From assembly GCA_037126765.1 (NCBI GenBank), contig JBBCBC010000016.1, positions 16,542,728 through 16,606,727 of the forward strand: DNA of 64,000 nt. Reading direction: 5' to 3'. The notes beneath the pieces are model-generated. The model saw only the letters and a program-made list of their open reading frames with translations, was not told the DNA's origin and made no database searches. This stretch comes from Stenogyne calaminthoides. Taxonomy: Eukaryota > Streptophyta > Magnoliopsida > Lamiales > Lamiaceae. Shown piece by piece: positions 21,886 through 34,090 of the stretch (the first letter of the stretch is position 1; every line of letters begins with the position of its first letter). The translations under genes and the position numbers were made by a program.

Positions 21886-22586
21886 ACATGTTGCGGGCGA
21901 GTGGGAGCTTTTCGAGACGAACGATGAAGGCTATGAAGACGATTTCTCAAATCAAGAAATGACAAAAATTAACCCTGACAATTGGATATATGTGCCAAAT
22001 GTGTTTAATTTTTGTTTTGATGTTTTGCATTGTTTTATGCTTATTTAAATTGTGTTTAAATATGCGATGCATGAGAAAATGTTTTGAAAAATCTCACCTT
22101 TGAAAATTACTAAATATGTTTAAATAATTAATTGACAATTTTATTCTGGATAATAAAATTGAATTAATTTTGACCTCCATGATTTATTTATTTGTGGATT
22201 CTTTTGGAGAAATTCCCCCACGGGATGGCCAAAAGATAGATTTCACATGAATAAATTCCGAAAGGATGATTGTGGGTTGTTATTAGTGGCTACGATGACC
22301 CTCCCCACGAGGCTCGTTCAAAACAAAATAATAATTCTGTATTTAATCATGGTTATTACTTAGGTATAAAATTGATATGCATATACTTCCCCGAAGTCCC
22401 TGTCAATTTTATATTGGTCAAGTGGGAGCCAACTATTAATCTGGATATTAAAGGTTTGTAAATGTTTTCTTGTTTGTAACCTGCTTGAATGTGTTTAAAT
22501 AATGACCCACCCCACGTGGCTTATTTAAACTATTTTGAGATGTTGACTGATGCATGTTCATATTTTTTTTGAGATTTTAATATGAT
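21886..22586 (+). mobile_element. Second Copia leader fragment downstream of the C 3' LTR
   Basis: GAGCTTTTCGAGACGAACGA through CCACGTGGCTTATTT repeats the leader of C (about 15500-16200) and B (54100-54800 reversed). It lacks the early leader and the GC island and stops at about 22586, just before gag, where LINE sequence begins. It implies that a second copy of the same element once followed in tandem, then lost LTR end plus early leader by deletion. Confidence 0.75.
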
Positions 22587-24431
22587 ACATTAATAGATGC
22601 AAGTTACGAAAACCCATCCCTCCATCACTTTTGTGTGCGCACAACTTCTCCCATTTCTCCCACTTCACCCCCTTCTTAGGATCCGACCCATGCCCCCACC
22701 AGAATGAATTCAACATATTGTGTAAATTATCAAGTAGAGTCGACGGTAATAAGAACGTACTCATACAAAAAGCTGGTATAGCCTGGGCTGCTGCTTTTAT
22801 CAAAACCTCTTTTCTAGCCTTCTACAACTTCTTGCTACGCCAATGTTGCAATTTGGTCCATAGCCTCTCTCGAACATAATTAAAAATAGATGTTTTATCA
22901 CGACCTATAAGGGATGGCAATCCCAAATATTGACCTGTATTGAGAGGAGATGACATCCCCAGGATAGCTTTGAGCTCATCATGCATCTTCGCTGGAACGT
23001 TAGCACTAAGAAAACCCGGATTTCGAATAGTTAATTGCCTGACCAGATGCACGTTCATAGAGGTTTAGAGTATTCGTCAATGTAATACACTCATCCCGAG
23101 TCCCTTCACAAAACAATAAGCTGTCGTCTGCAAACAAAAGATGTGAAACAGAAGGTGCCCTTCTACTAACACGACACCCCTGAAGTTTTCCCCGACGATT
23201 TTCCCTCCTTAACAAACTGGAAAGGCCTTCTGCACACAAAATGAAAAGATACGGGGATAGTAGGTCACCTTAGCTTAGCCCACGTTCTGGAATAATGGGA
23301 CCCACAATTTTCTCATTAACTGAGAAAGAATAAGTGACCGTCTGAACACATAATTGCATCCATTTCACCCACTTCTCTTGAAAACCCATACCTCTAAGAA
23401 TACTAACCAGGAACCTCCAATCCACCCTGTCGTAGGCCTTCAATATATCTATTTTTAGAGACACATTACCCCGTATTCCACGCCTCTGAGTTTTCATAGA
23501 GTGGATGGTCTCGAAGGATATCAAAATATTATCTTTAATAAGCCGGCCACTAATGAAAGCAGATTGAGACTCGTTCACAAGGTCCGGGAGGACTTTCTTT
23601 AACCTGTTACATAAGACTTTTGAAATGATCTTGTAGATAACATTACAAAGGGATATAGGCCTCAAATCCCGAACCGACTTGGGATTGTCACACTTCGGAA
23701 TTAAAACAACTGTTGTATTGTTTAATTGATCCGGAAATGAAACAGATTCCAACCAGTGAATGCACGAGCTTGTAATATCCGGACCGACAACATGCCATAA
23801 TGTTTTGTGAAAACCTAGGTTGAAACCATCTGGCCTGGGGGATTTGTCCTTGTGCATTTGCGAAACCGCGATCCGGAATTCCTCTGCATCGAAATCCGCC
23901 AAAAACATATCATTATCTTCTTTCGTAATCGATTGCCGAACTGAATCCATGACATAATCAATATCAGTCAAACTTTTGGATGCTGTGAAAAGGTTAGCAT
24001 AGTAGGACAGTACAATGGTCTCCATCCCTTCTTGTGTTTCAATCCATTCTTCACGATCATTAAACAAACCACCGATAGTATTACGCTTTTTTCGTGTCGA
24101 TTCCATCTGGTGGAAAATTTTAGTATTTAAATCCCCTCCCAACAACCATCTTGCCTTCGACCTTTGCTGCCAATTTTGTTCTTCTTTAACAAGAAGATTA
24201 GCAAGGGATCGTTTAGCCAGACTCAATCTTTCACTCTTATTCAGACCTCCATGCGTAAGGGTATGTTGGATTTCGGCCTCCAAATCTTGTTTATTACGTA
24301 GCCAGGCTGTACACATGTTTTCCCCAATCACCCAAAACCTCCGACGTAGCTTTCAACCAATGCAATAACCCAAAATCATTAAATACCCTCCAACTCCTGG
24401 TGACGACACTCTCGATATCCGACTCCTCAAG
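22587..24431 (-). pseudogene. LINE (L1-type) ORF2 reverse transcriptase part
   Basis: Minus frames read, from high to low coordinates: WLLGGDLNTKIFHQ, MHKDKSPRPDGFN, VVLIPKCDNP, LRPISLCNVIYKI, SQSAFISGRLIKDN, KIDILKAYDRVDWRFL (motif A), PERGLS, an in-frame TAA at 23270-23272, then LLSPYLFILCAEGLS and SHLLFADDSLLF (catalytic FADD). A frameshift near 23050 and a stop near 22820 follow; then VLIKAAAQAIPAFCMSTF and GGMGFRNLHLL. The zf-RVT and RNase H tail are missing, the right part of the protein having been lost at the junction with Copia leader at 22587. Family role: target-primed reverse transcription. Confidence 0.93.
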
Positions 24432-25814
24432 TCATTTGTTTTCAAAACAAAATGGTCTCCGTATTGGGATAATCACTCTGGGCGAGGTATCCAGCTTTAT
24501 TGGGGTATGGTCAGAAATTGGCGCCGTCATATTCACTAACTTGGCATTTGGAAATTTTGAATGCCAATCCGGGTTGCCCATGGCCTTGTCCAATTTTTCC
24601 TCAACAAAGTTATTGGAATTACGCCCTCGACACCAAGTAAAATTGTAACCCGTAATATCCACATCCGACACATTACAATCCAAAATAGCTTCCCTGAATC
24701 CTTGATACAACCAATTGGGGTGTGGAGCCCCCCCACTTTTGTCACATTCTGATAGCAGGTCATTAAAATCACCTAGAATTAACCAAGGCAAGCTACTCAC
24801 ACTGGCAAGATGACGAAGAAGTTGCCACGATTGCCTTCTTCTCACCGTTTCCAGAAACCCATAATAACCTGTAAGTCTCCAACTACCCTCCCTATCAACG
24901 ATATTAACATCGATATGGTTTCGCGAAAAACTCAATAAAGTGCACAAAATAGAGTTCATCCAAAACAAACAAAGACCCCCACTACGACCAACACAATTAA
25001 CGGGAAAGGCGCAATCATAACCCAAACACACTCTTATTTGTTCAATTTTATTACCATGAGAGATAGTCTCACAAAGGAACAATACATCTGGCCTATGAGC
25101 TCTAATGAGCCCTTGTAAAAAAGGAATTGCAGGAGACATAACATCACTATCATCATTAACCATCTCAGGCACATGGGAAGATTCCGCACCAGGAGACATA
25201 ACTAGGCGAATCATACGATTGCGCTTACGAGCCTCCAGGAAGTCAATCCCCATAACATCTTCTTCATCATCAATGTCAAAAACAAGATTAATTGTTACCT
25301 TCTTATCAGCAATCTTGCCATTATTAGCAGAGCGTTGAATATGGGAATTAATTACCAACGTATCAGACGCCCCAACAATCCCATGATTCATGCTCTTTCC
25401 AAAATTCTGACCCACCATTTTCACCTCACCGTTTTCACCATGGTCGATCACCATCTCAGTCTCCACAGAATTCTCACGAAGCCATTTATCGCCATCGAGA
25501 TCCCTCCCACTCCATTCAGTAACCCTGAGACTGGCACTCCAACCCTTCGTCACTACCCCATCTGGTGAGTTAAATGCTACATCGCAGTAACTCTCAGTGT
25601 GGTCCAACATACCACATATGAAGCAGAACAAATTCAACCTCTCATACTTGAAATAGACTGTCGATGACGTCCCATTCGAGAGCTTCATGCATTTCTTACG
25701 TTTCAGAGGTTTGGTAATGTCTATTTCCACACGAATTCTCATGAAATTCAACCAGACAGAGCCAACATTAGAACCATCATACTCCAAAAATTTTCCCATG
25801 AAATTGCCTAGCAT
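24432..25814 (-). pseudogene. LINE zinc-knuckle ORF1 part fused in frame to the apurinic-type endonuclease
   Basis: 460-codon minus frame. Residues ~1-40 are the end of a DUF4283 domain. Residues 64-77 are CFICGMLDHTESYC, a CX2CX4HX4C zinc knuckle (25584-25625). From about residue 228 the frame reads IPFLQGLIRAHRPDVLFLCE, GWSLTGYYG-like RLTGYYGF, LILGDFND, TWCRGRN and APISDHTPI, the endonuclease/exonuclease/phosphatase fold with catalytic Glu, Asp-Phe-Asn and Ser-Asp-His motifs. The usual N-terminal WNCRG block with its metal-binding Asn is not visible; it is replaced by a short unrelated joint. The domain nicks target DNA in LINEs. Confidence 0.9.
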
Positions 25815-26236
25815 TCAACCCACCCGCTCGGAAAACATGCCCGCCGGAACTTTTTCCACCCTAACCCAGAAGGGAATTGTCATGAGAGTGACATTGAGAG
25901 GGACTTCCCCCAACCCCAAACGGTGAACAACAAAGGGGAAATTTCCAAACTACCACGGCCCCCCATCCATCACACGTTTCAAATCCAGTTGATGATAAAA
26001 CTGGATTAACATTCTTCCCGCACCAATCTCCTTGATGGACACCCCCTTCTTTGGCCTCCAAACACTAGCCATAAGGCTTTTTACAAAATAGGAAAATAGA
26101 TATTTTGGTCGGTTACAAATTTAGCCACCAAACATAGTTCAATGTTTTCCCATTGATCGGCAATGTCGTCCAATTCAACAATCAACTCCTCCTCTTCTTC
26201 CTCCTCAATGTTCAACCGACGCATCATTGCATCCAT
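25815..26236 (-). pseudogene. LINE ORF1 N-terminus with DUF4283
   Basis: A likely start at about 26236 gives MDAMMRRLNIEEEEEEELIV, then LDDIADQWENIELCLVAKF. Continuing through frameshifts come KALWLVFGGQRRGC, SWNFPLVVHRLGLGEVP and MTIPFWVRVEKVPAGMFSERVG, then a stop immediately before MLGNFMGKFLEYD. This is the DUF4283 path of plant LINE nucleic-acid-binding ORF1 proteins. Broken by at least three stops or frameshifts. Confidence 0.75.
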
Positions 26237-26360
26237 AGTCACCAAACACAAGAAAGTCCACAACAAAATATAGAAAGATGAAAACAATCGCTGATGAGTG
26301 AAAATAACACACCCCCAACCCAGCCTATAAATAGATCCGAACCTCTAATTTAGGGAAGGG

Positions 26361-26518
26361 CAGGCGCCTAGGGTATCACAAAATCGTTCATATACCTGGA
26401 TAGCGTTAACATTCCTACCAAGAGAAAATGTCATACAATTCCTAAATCGTAGGCTTAGCAGGCGCCCAAGGTATCACAAAATCGATCATGTACCCGGATA
26501 GGGTTAATGTTCTTACCG
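26361..26518 (-). repeat. Tandem 60-bp repeats in the LINE 5' region
   Basis: GCAGGCGCCTAGGGTATCAC...ACATTCCTACC (26361-26419) is repeated with several substitutions at 26459-26518; period 98 bp. It sits upstream (minus sense) of the LINE ORF1 start. Confidence 0.65.
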
Positions 26519-28713
26519 GATATCAATACACACAGGAATCTACCGGAATAAACCAGCCGAAATACACACATGAACTTATTTTTTGAATAGTTATAATACA
26601 TGCATAACAGTAATAATGTGGATATATAACAGTGATATTTGAACAAGAAAAGGTCACATGAACTCAGATTTGCACAAATTTTTTCCAAACAAAATATAGA
26701 CAATTTAAAACTTAAAAATATATAATATTAAGAATTACAAACAAATAAATTATTTATCAAAAATAAGTATATTTTTTACATTTTCTATAGTCAAAATGTA
26801 AACAATAAATACTATAATATATATAAAGTGATTATTTTGAAAACAATGAGGGTATGCCCTTGCATACCCATTAACATATGTAGATACGCCTCTGCTTATG
26901 GGTGATGAATTGGAATATTTGGTCAATGGGTGAGTTTTTTGTTAAAGATTTTTTTTTTTTTTGTGTAAGCAGTGTGTTATTTCAATTTTTTTTCGTGAAA
27001 TGGATGTTAAGAGTTATATATGGAAGTGACTATAATTGAGCTTAATGCAACTTCTGATGATGGTTGTTTGATACATGTTAAATATATATTCAATGTCATG
27101 GAGTTCTTTTTTATGTTAATTGTTGCAAAGAAAATTAAGATAAAAGTAAGTTTATTGCGAACAAAGATTGGTACAAGATTTAGTTTAGAGGTCAATTTGG
27201 ACTTGGATCCAAGATAGCTTTTTAGAATGTTTCCCTGTCTTTCATTATGCATTTTTATTTTCTATAGAATTTTTACATTTTTTCCTTGCATAATTAGATG
27301 GGTGATGTTTACTTAGTTTCATTGTGTTGATTGACACACCCATTCTGAACATCATTATCGAACTATTAGTTTTCATAATTTTTTTTAGCTAATTGAGTAA
27401 TGACAAAAACTCGTATGAGACGGAGTACAACCTAGCACAAATCAACATTCACTACTCCCAAAATGTTAAACATCTAAATTATGCCCCGTCTCATTGTGAG
27501 ACCATCTCACACAAGTGTGATTCTTGAGTAAAACATATGAAACGTCTGGTTAAGACTTAGTTTGTTGCCCTGTTTCATCATGAGGTATGCCAATTGTCAA
27601 AGCTTTATTTTAACTCCATAAATAAATACATATAGACATGAAAATTACTGAACTTTGTATAATTAACTTCGATCGTATGGTCTAATGATGTTTCAATAGT
27701 GAGGCACTAACTTAAATTATATGGCTCTTTCTCCGATTTACTGATGAAATTTTTTTTTTGGCATTCCTGGACTTCATGCTAACTGCTTCTATTGTTTGTC
27801 CACATTCCGATGTGTTTCGATTAGATTGCTGAGCAGTTTTCTTATATTCTTAGAAGGGAAATTAGACAAAGAACTTTAATTCATATGTTGACGGAATTTT
27901 TTTTTGAGTGTTTGACAAATATAATTAGTTCATGAAACCGCAATTCAAACTCTGGTCCGATGTGAAAATATTTTTAATCTTAGAAGTGCCCCAGTAACGT
28001 TGTGTTTACGACTTGAGAGTGTTCCACTTTAGATAGTAGCAGATTTGGTGGTTTGTTTGTTCTTTATATATCTGGATCCGCGACATGTTTCATGGTTGCT
28101 TTGATGTTGTGATTTCAGGAACTGATTGAGTTTGCAATCGAAAATGGCAGAAATCACCTACTATCCATATTCAGCGAGTTTGATCTTCTAGTTCATTGGA
28201 GTATATTGCTTACATAGTGAATTAGGTTTGGTTTCAAATCCACTGATGTTCAGCTACCTGTAATCGGGTTCTTGATCTGAAGAAGGCTCGAAATATTACT
28301 ATCCCTTTAAAGGCACTCCATGTTAGTGTAGATGAAGTTTGTGAAGTATTTTTATAAGGTATATAACATCTTTTTACTTTAAGATTATGTAGAACACTGT
28401 TTATCTTATTTTATCTTGTGTGCATAATTTAGTGTGTTGATTGTATATTAACTTAAATACCTGATCCGAGAATCATATAGATTAAAAATAAGTAAAATTA
28501 TTTTTATTAGTTTGTACAGTTTCATGTCAATTTGCTATCAATAATGATTATGAATTAAGAAAAGTTGTGACTATATTTCGGTTAGCTAATTTCACTAGAC
28601 TATGTTACGTTGTTGAAACAAAGTTGGATAATCAATTTAGCTCTTTAACACATGCGGAAGAGAGTACAAGGTTGACTATTTTTTGGATCAGAGCTTTTTT
28701 AAAGTTTTTTAAA
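26519..28713. other. Intergenic stretch, no gene recognised
   Basis: AT-rich. The 65-codon plus frame at 27020-27217 has no recognisable motif. 27404-27530 contains two inverted TGAGACGG/CCGTCTCA-type segments (ACTCGTATGAGACGG and GACCATCTCACACAAGT) that look like a worn MITE. Near 28120, TTTCAG|GAACTGATTGAG resembles an exon start giving ELIEFAIENGRNHLLSIF before a stop, too little to call a gene. Confidence 0.5.
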
Positions 28714-29075
28714 GTTGGTCCCGAGGTAAACGAGTCTCACATGTGTATGGGGGGAGAATACACGTGTATAGTGATTTTTTAAACTATGAGTGAGTCAAGT
28801 TATGAAACAACCGAGATAACAAGGTTTGAAAGACCTCATCGAGACACTAAGAGCTTCAAATTCAAGCTCGAAAGTGTAAAAGAGTCCAGAGAAGTTTGGA
28901 ACATATAACTATTTGTTCAATCCTCGGTGTAAATATCTATACTAGCTTATCACAGTGTATGGGGAAAGTGTAGGCCCTAAGTTTATAATGTTTTATCTTT
29001 TGAAAAAGCTTTTTAAAACTATGTTAAGGTCGTGATGATTCAGAGGATTGTTATCCGAATATCGAAAACGAGAAT
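28714..29075 (-). mobile_element. Degraded Sirevirus LTR, left part (interrupted by CACTA)
   Basis: GTTGGTCCCGAGGTAAACGAG, TGTGTATGGGGGGAGAATACAC and AGTGATTTTTTAAAC match the right-hand (minus sense 3') end of the D LTR at 56025-56100. The LTR continues after the CACTA at 34094. AAT at 29073-29075 is one target-site copy. Confidence 0.75.
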
Positions 29076-29607
29076 CACTACTACACATTTGAGCTTGTAC
29101 AACAGGTGCTCCAAGCTATAGCTTGGAGAGCGGTTTTTAATAAAAAAATAAAATAAAAAATGGTTCGTTTGTCCCACGTCTAAGTCGGTTGAGAATCACT
29201 TGCAGTTAAGACGGTTAAGAGAAATTCAAAAAGTTAAGCCCAAAATGTTTAGAATTTGTTCCAAGAGAATATATTTTGGACAGCGGTTCCCCAAGTGTTT
29301 GGATAATTTAAATCCTACCCAAATCGTAAAACCGGACTTATATTTTTCCCCCAAATTAAATCATGGCCCTCCTCCTTCCTCTACCCTAAATCAAACTCCG
29401 TCAAGATCCTCCCTTCCGCCTTGTAGTCTTCTTCACATTAGCTCTTATATTTTCCAAAATCACAAACCGAAGCCCTAGCCTCCTCCTCCCTCTCCCCAAA
29501 TAACCATCTTCTTCAATGTCCTCCTCAGTACACAATGGCCAGTAAGCCTTTGCCGCTAACCTCCCTTCCGACGTCCGCCGCCTTTCTCCTTCCATAGGTA
29601 ATTATTC

Positions 29608-29850
29608 TTTATATATATATATATGTTAGCTAGTATATATATATATATATATATATTGAATTAATGTGTATATGTATATATATGTTGAATTAATGTATAT
29701 ATATATATATATTGAATTAATGTGTATATATATATATTGAATTAAGTGTATGTATATGTATATTGGTGTATATATATCATGTTGTATGTATTGGTGTATG
29801 TATATTGGTGTATGTATATTGGTGTATATATATTGGTATTTGATGCACTC
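29608..29850 (+). repeat. TA-rich microsatellite and TTGAATTAATGTGTATA units in CACTA
   Basis: Runs of TA interspersed with repeated TTGAATTAATGTGTATA and later TATTGGTGTATG units. Downstream, an ~80-bp segment starting CACTCAAGGTGTTTGATA is duplicated (29845-29925 and 30010-30080). Confidence 0.7.
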
Positions 29851-30359
29851 AAGGTGTTTGATAGTATGCTTGTGTGAGAATTTAAGCATAAATTAGTGTT
29901 AATTTATTAGGATTAATGTTGTTGGTGTTAGAGATGAACAACTTGTTAGATATGAATATATATTGTGTGGCTTGACTTGATTTTTTATGCTAACTTAGAT
30001 ATGAACAATTGGTGCACTCAAGGTGTTTGATAATATGCTTGTGTGAGGATTTAAGCATAAATTAGGATTAATACATTAGGATATATTTTGGTTATATTAA
30101 TTTGATGATTTGGTGAATGGATAGTAGTGTGTTGCTTTAGATGATTAATGATGGTACATTAGGTTATATACATTGTTTTGAGATGCAACAAATCCTTAGA
30201 TACATGCAATATACAAACCTTAGGTACTACCACATTCTATATGCAAGTTTTATACATTAGGATTGTAATACTTTTAGGTTTAATACATTAGGATATATAC
30301 ATTATCTTGAGAAAGACTTCATATTGCCTTTTCTATAGGCATCTCTAGTTCTATATGGA

Positions 30360-33260
30360 TTGAAAGTGGGTTCGAGTAGATCGATTATCAGATGAGTATA
30401 TAGTAATTTGAAAGAATTTTGTAATCATGCACTAGACACCGCGATCGGTACATTCCATATCCGTGTTGGAAATGTATGAATGGAAAAACGTTAGTGGTCA
30501 CGTTTTTGACCACTTGATGATTCACGGTATTGATAAAACATACCTTTGTTTTGGACATATCATGGTGAGAGAAGAGATGGATGTAGCTCAAGCAACCTAT
30601 AAAACCGAGTGACTTTAGGTTTGAAGATACAAGTGGATGCGGATATTTTTGATGATGTATCGATTCGTTGATACATCGAGTGGGGATGATGATGATCTGC
30701 GAGATCACCCTTATAAGAGAAGTTAAGGGATTCTATTTGGATTACCAACTCTCGGGTGTAAGAAGGCAACAAAAGCTTACCGTGTGTTGATATTGTTCAA
30801 CCTAAAAGCAACTTCACCTAACTTGTTTTCAAGATGGTCATCTTAACGTATGAAATGGAAACAATTAGTGGTCTATTTCGATGGAAATGTCTTTGCCTTA
30901 AGAGAGCATATGATGCTAAACAAATGCTCAAGTCCATCGGGTTAACACATTAAAATTCATGCTTGTCAACTGATTGTATCTTATTTGGAAGGAGTATCAC
31001 CTCGATGAATGTCCCAAACGATATAAGAAAAATAAATCTCCTTGAAGGTGTTTGGTACTTTGGTTAATACCAAGATTCGAGGAGAATGTATAACTGTGGA
31101 TGCTAGAAATTTAACTTGGCATCATGATGATAGGATCAAAGATGGAATAAAGACACCCCACGATTTCCGGTGGAAGATTATCTCATAATTTGGCAATGAG
31201 CTTTGTCTTGATACTTGAATGAATCCATTCGTATCCAAAGTACCAACCATAGTAAATTCATTAGTTTATAACCTTCTCCAAAGATGGAACATGATGTTGA
31301 AAAATTTGATATCGGGACCCAAACAACTTTGGTAACGACATAGATGTATATCTGTGCTCCTTTGATAGAGGACTTGAATACTTGAATCGATGTGTATGAT
31401 GCTGAAGAAAGGAGAACTTCAAGTTGAAGGCCAGTTGTTTGGAACTATCAATGACTTTCCGCCACGGGGAATCTATTAGATATAGGTGAAAGGTCGATGC
31501 ATGTCCTTGTTGTACCAAGAAGACACATCACAAGGTGAGTCTTGAGGAAAACTATCATTTGGAAGACCCATAGCCTCTAAAAGACTCTTTTAGGGTTTGA
31601 ACAAGCCCATGCATGGTTTGGGAAACAAGTAACCAAATCGCCAAATCACTTTGAAGCACCACGTTTATTGTCGTGTTCGGATGTATTGAATGAGATGAAG
31701 AATATCGACATTCGGAAAGATCAAAGATATGTTGGAAGAAGGAATCAATTTTCTTTCAATTGCCCTATTGGAAAGAGTTGTATGTTAGACACTTCATTGA
31801 TCTAATGCGTTGAGAAGAACGTTTGTCTTGCTCAATTGGTTCTAGCCGATAAGAAGTCCAAGGATGGTTACAATGCAAGAATGGATATGATTGATATGGG
31901 AATAAGATCGAGAATTAAAACATGTGCCTAGAGAAAAGGGGTCAACCGTTCTTTTTAGGTCACACCTTGTCCAAGAATGAGATAAAAGAGTTGAGACTAA
32001 AGGATGTGAAAAGAGAGGGTTATTCCTCCAACATTGAGACTTTTGATGGCGTGGAGATCGATGAATCAAATATCATGCCATCATGGAACTTTTTATTTTC
32101 GTTCTATCTTGTGAAAATGATAACCATAACAAAGTTATTTTGGTTCTTCAAGGCAATGAGTAGCAAGGTCATAGATCCTAGAAAATTGCTTGGTTTTCGA
32201 GATGTCTTTGAGATGTATTTCCCTCTATTATTTTTGATATAATGGTTCACCTAACAGTTCATTTGGTACACGAGACAAGGATCTTCGTATGGCGATGGAT
32301 GTATGGTGTAGAGAGATATATGAAAGTTCAAAGGATATGTGATGAATAAGTCGGGCGGAGGGATGCATTGCGTAACGCTATTTAGTAGAAAAAAATCGGG
32401 TCTAAATTTATTCCGAATGTCGATGCAATTGGACTTCGGTTACCGGTACACCAATAGGATGGATGGATGGTGAAGTTGGTGAACACCACCGTGATGGATG
32501 GTGAAAGTGTTAGCATGGAGGAACTAAACGGATGCACTTTAAAGGATGCACTTCACAACACGGTCGGCGTCTTTCAATAGGATGGATTTTTTATCGACCA
32601 AGACATGCGATATCTGGCCGAGAGAAATCCCAAATAGATCATGGATTGAAGTTGAGCACAATCACACGTTTGTTGACTGGTTCAATGGTTATGTAGCAAT
32701 ATTAGTCACGGGAAACATAATCTATGAATGAAAGAGTTAAGTGGTTATCCAATTCTATAGACATGTGTATTCATACAAATGTTATCAGCAACGGATACAC
32801 ATTTTATACCGAAGATCATGATGCCACACGAGAATAGTGGAGTGGGGTTTTGAGTGGATCAATCAAAATCTTTTTTTTATATTTCAAATTCATCTCCTAT
32901 ATTGTTCAGATAACCAATCTTCGAGTGTAGTTGGGTGAGGATCCCTAACGGGGTCCAAGTTGAAATGGTTCGTTGATTTGAAGAATGTGGGATACAAATG
33001 ATTTCATAATGGCGATCAAGCTCAACAAAAGGTTCTAGTACTTTAATAAAAAATGGTCATTTGGTTTTCAAACAAATTTAACAATAGTTTCCAAATTAGC
33101 GATATCAATATGAAGATGTTGACACAATTGATGATCCTTTATATATCTCACTCATTTTGTACCATCTTTCGATGATAAATTTCTCCATTTGAGAGAATAA
33201 TTAGAGATGAGGATGAATATGACAATATGGATCTTGTTAACATATATGGTCATGAGCGAG
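30360..33260 (+). pseudogene. CACTA tnp2-type transposase with DUF4218 and DUF4216, degraded
   Basis: Pieces in order, in changing frames: WVRVDRLSDEY, PCWKCMNGKTL and HLMIHGIDKTYL (transposase-associated N-domain, 30368-30560); AYDAKQMLKSIGL and STDCILF (about 30910-30995); DARNLTWHHDDRIKDG (about 31100-31145); LISGPKQ (about 31305); DACPCCTKKTHH (about 31495); IFFQLPYWKELYVRHFID (about 31750-31800); DGYNARMDMIDMGIRS (about 31862-31912); HTLSKNEIKEL; then DIMVHLTVHLVHETRI and GVERYMKV (DUF4218, 32230-32330) and GYTFYTEDHDATRE (DUF4216, about 32790-32835). This matches the tnp2 transposase order. Frames change every 20-60 codons, so it is inactive. Confidence 0.88.
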
Positions 33261-34090
33261 AAAAGGTTAACCAAAAAAACAAAAAAGAAAAACAATGCTT
33301 GACATGGATTTATTAATGTTACATGCTATATTAAATGTTGTTTCTTTTGCTTTATTAAATAAAAGTGAATGGATCACGAGGTTCCGAGGCAAGAGATAAT
33401 GAACATTGTGGACATTTTTGTGTGTTGATGGAAGATTAAATCAAACATTCCTCTCAATGTAAGTCAATTTAGATTTATTTTAAAATTGATTGAATAAAAA
33501 ATAATGAATTGATTTGTTGTTTGCGTTTTTTGTCTATGAGCGTGAGCTCAATTCTTACCTTAAGAAAAGACCGGAGAAATGGAAAAATACACAGACCATG
33601 TCTTTACAATCGATTCTTATATTCCTTGAACGTTGTTTGAAATTTTGGTAGCATGTAATTAAATTTATATTTGTGATGATATATATTTCATGTTTTTGTG
33701 TAGACGTATGTTTATGATTGTATGTTTATTTATTTCATGATGTGTATGTTTATTAATTTATTTGATGTTTTGGTATATAATGGTATAAGTTTTGGTTTAT
33801 GATTTTATTTAGATTTTGGGTTTATGGTTTATAATTTATTTATTAAGTTTTGATTTATAGTTTTTTTATAGGATTTTTAAAATATAAATTAATAATAAAA
33901 AAAAATATGGACAGCGGTTAATAAATTGCCTAAAATATATAAGATTTAACTATTGATTTATCCATCGAAGCCCTAATAATGAAAAATATTTGTCAAGTCT
34001 TTTTTTCAAGTATTTTTAAATACTACGATACTTAGGGGTTATAACCGCTCTCCAAGGTCATAATTGTCCAAGCCCAAATGTGTATTAGTG

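Larger units (their letters stand above)
29076..34090 (+). mobile_element. CACTA (En/Spm-like) DNA transposon, 5015 bp
   Basis: Terminal inverted repeats: left CACTACTACACATTTGAGC, right (reverse complement) CACTAATACACATTTGGGC. The 3-bp target duplication AAT is present on both sides (29073-29075 and 34091-34093), as expected for the superfamily. Just inside the left end is a 20-bp palindrome CTCCAAGCTATAGCTTGGAG (29109-29128); the right end carries the half CTCTCCAAGG. The body encodes a broken tnp2-type transposase and DUF4218/DUF4216 regions. It is inserted in a Sirevirus LTR. Confidence 0.92.

Noticed and set aside
27020..27217. 65-codon plus-strand ORF
   Set aside because: No recognisable domain and isolated in AT-rich DNA.
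28110..28330. Host gene exon suggested by TTTCAG followed by ELIEFAIENGRNHLL
   Set aside because: Only about 30 codons before stops, with no partner exons recognised; too weak to annotate.
29626..29889. 87-codon minus ORF rich in Ile/Tyr
   Set aside because: Direct translation of TA-repeat DNA inside the CACTA element.
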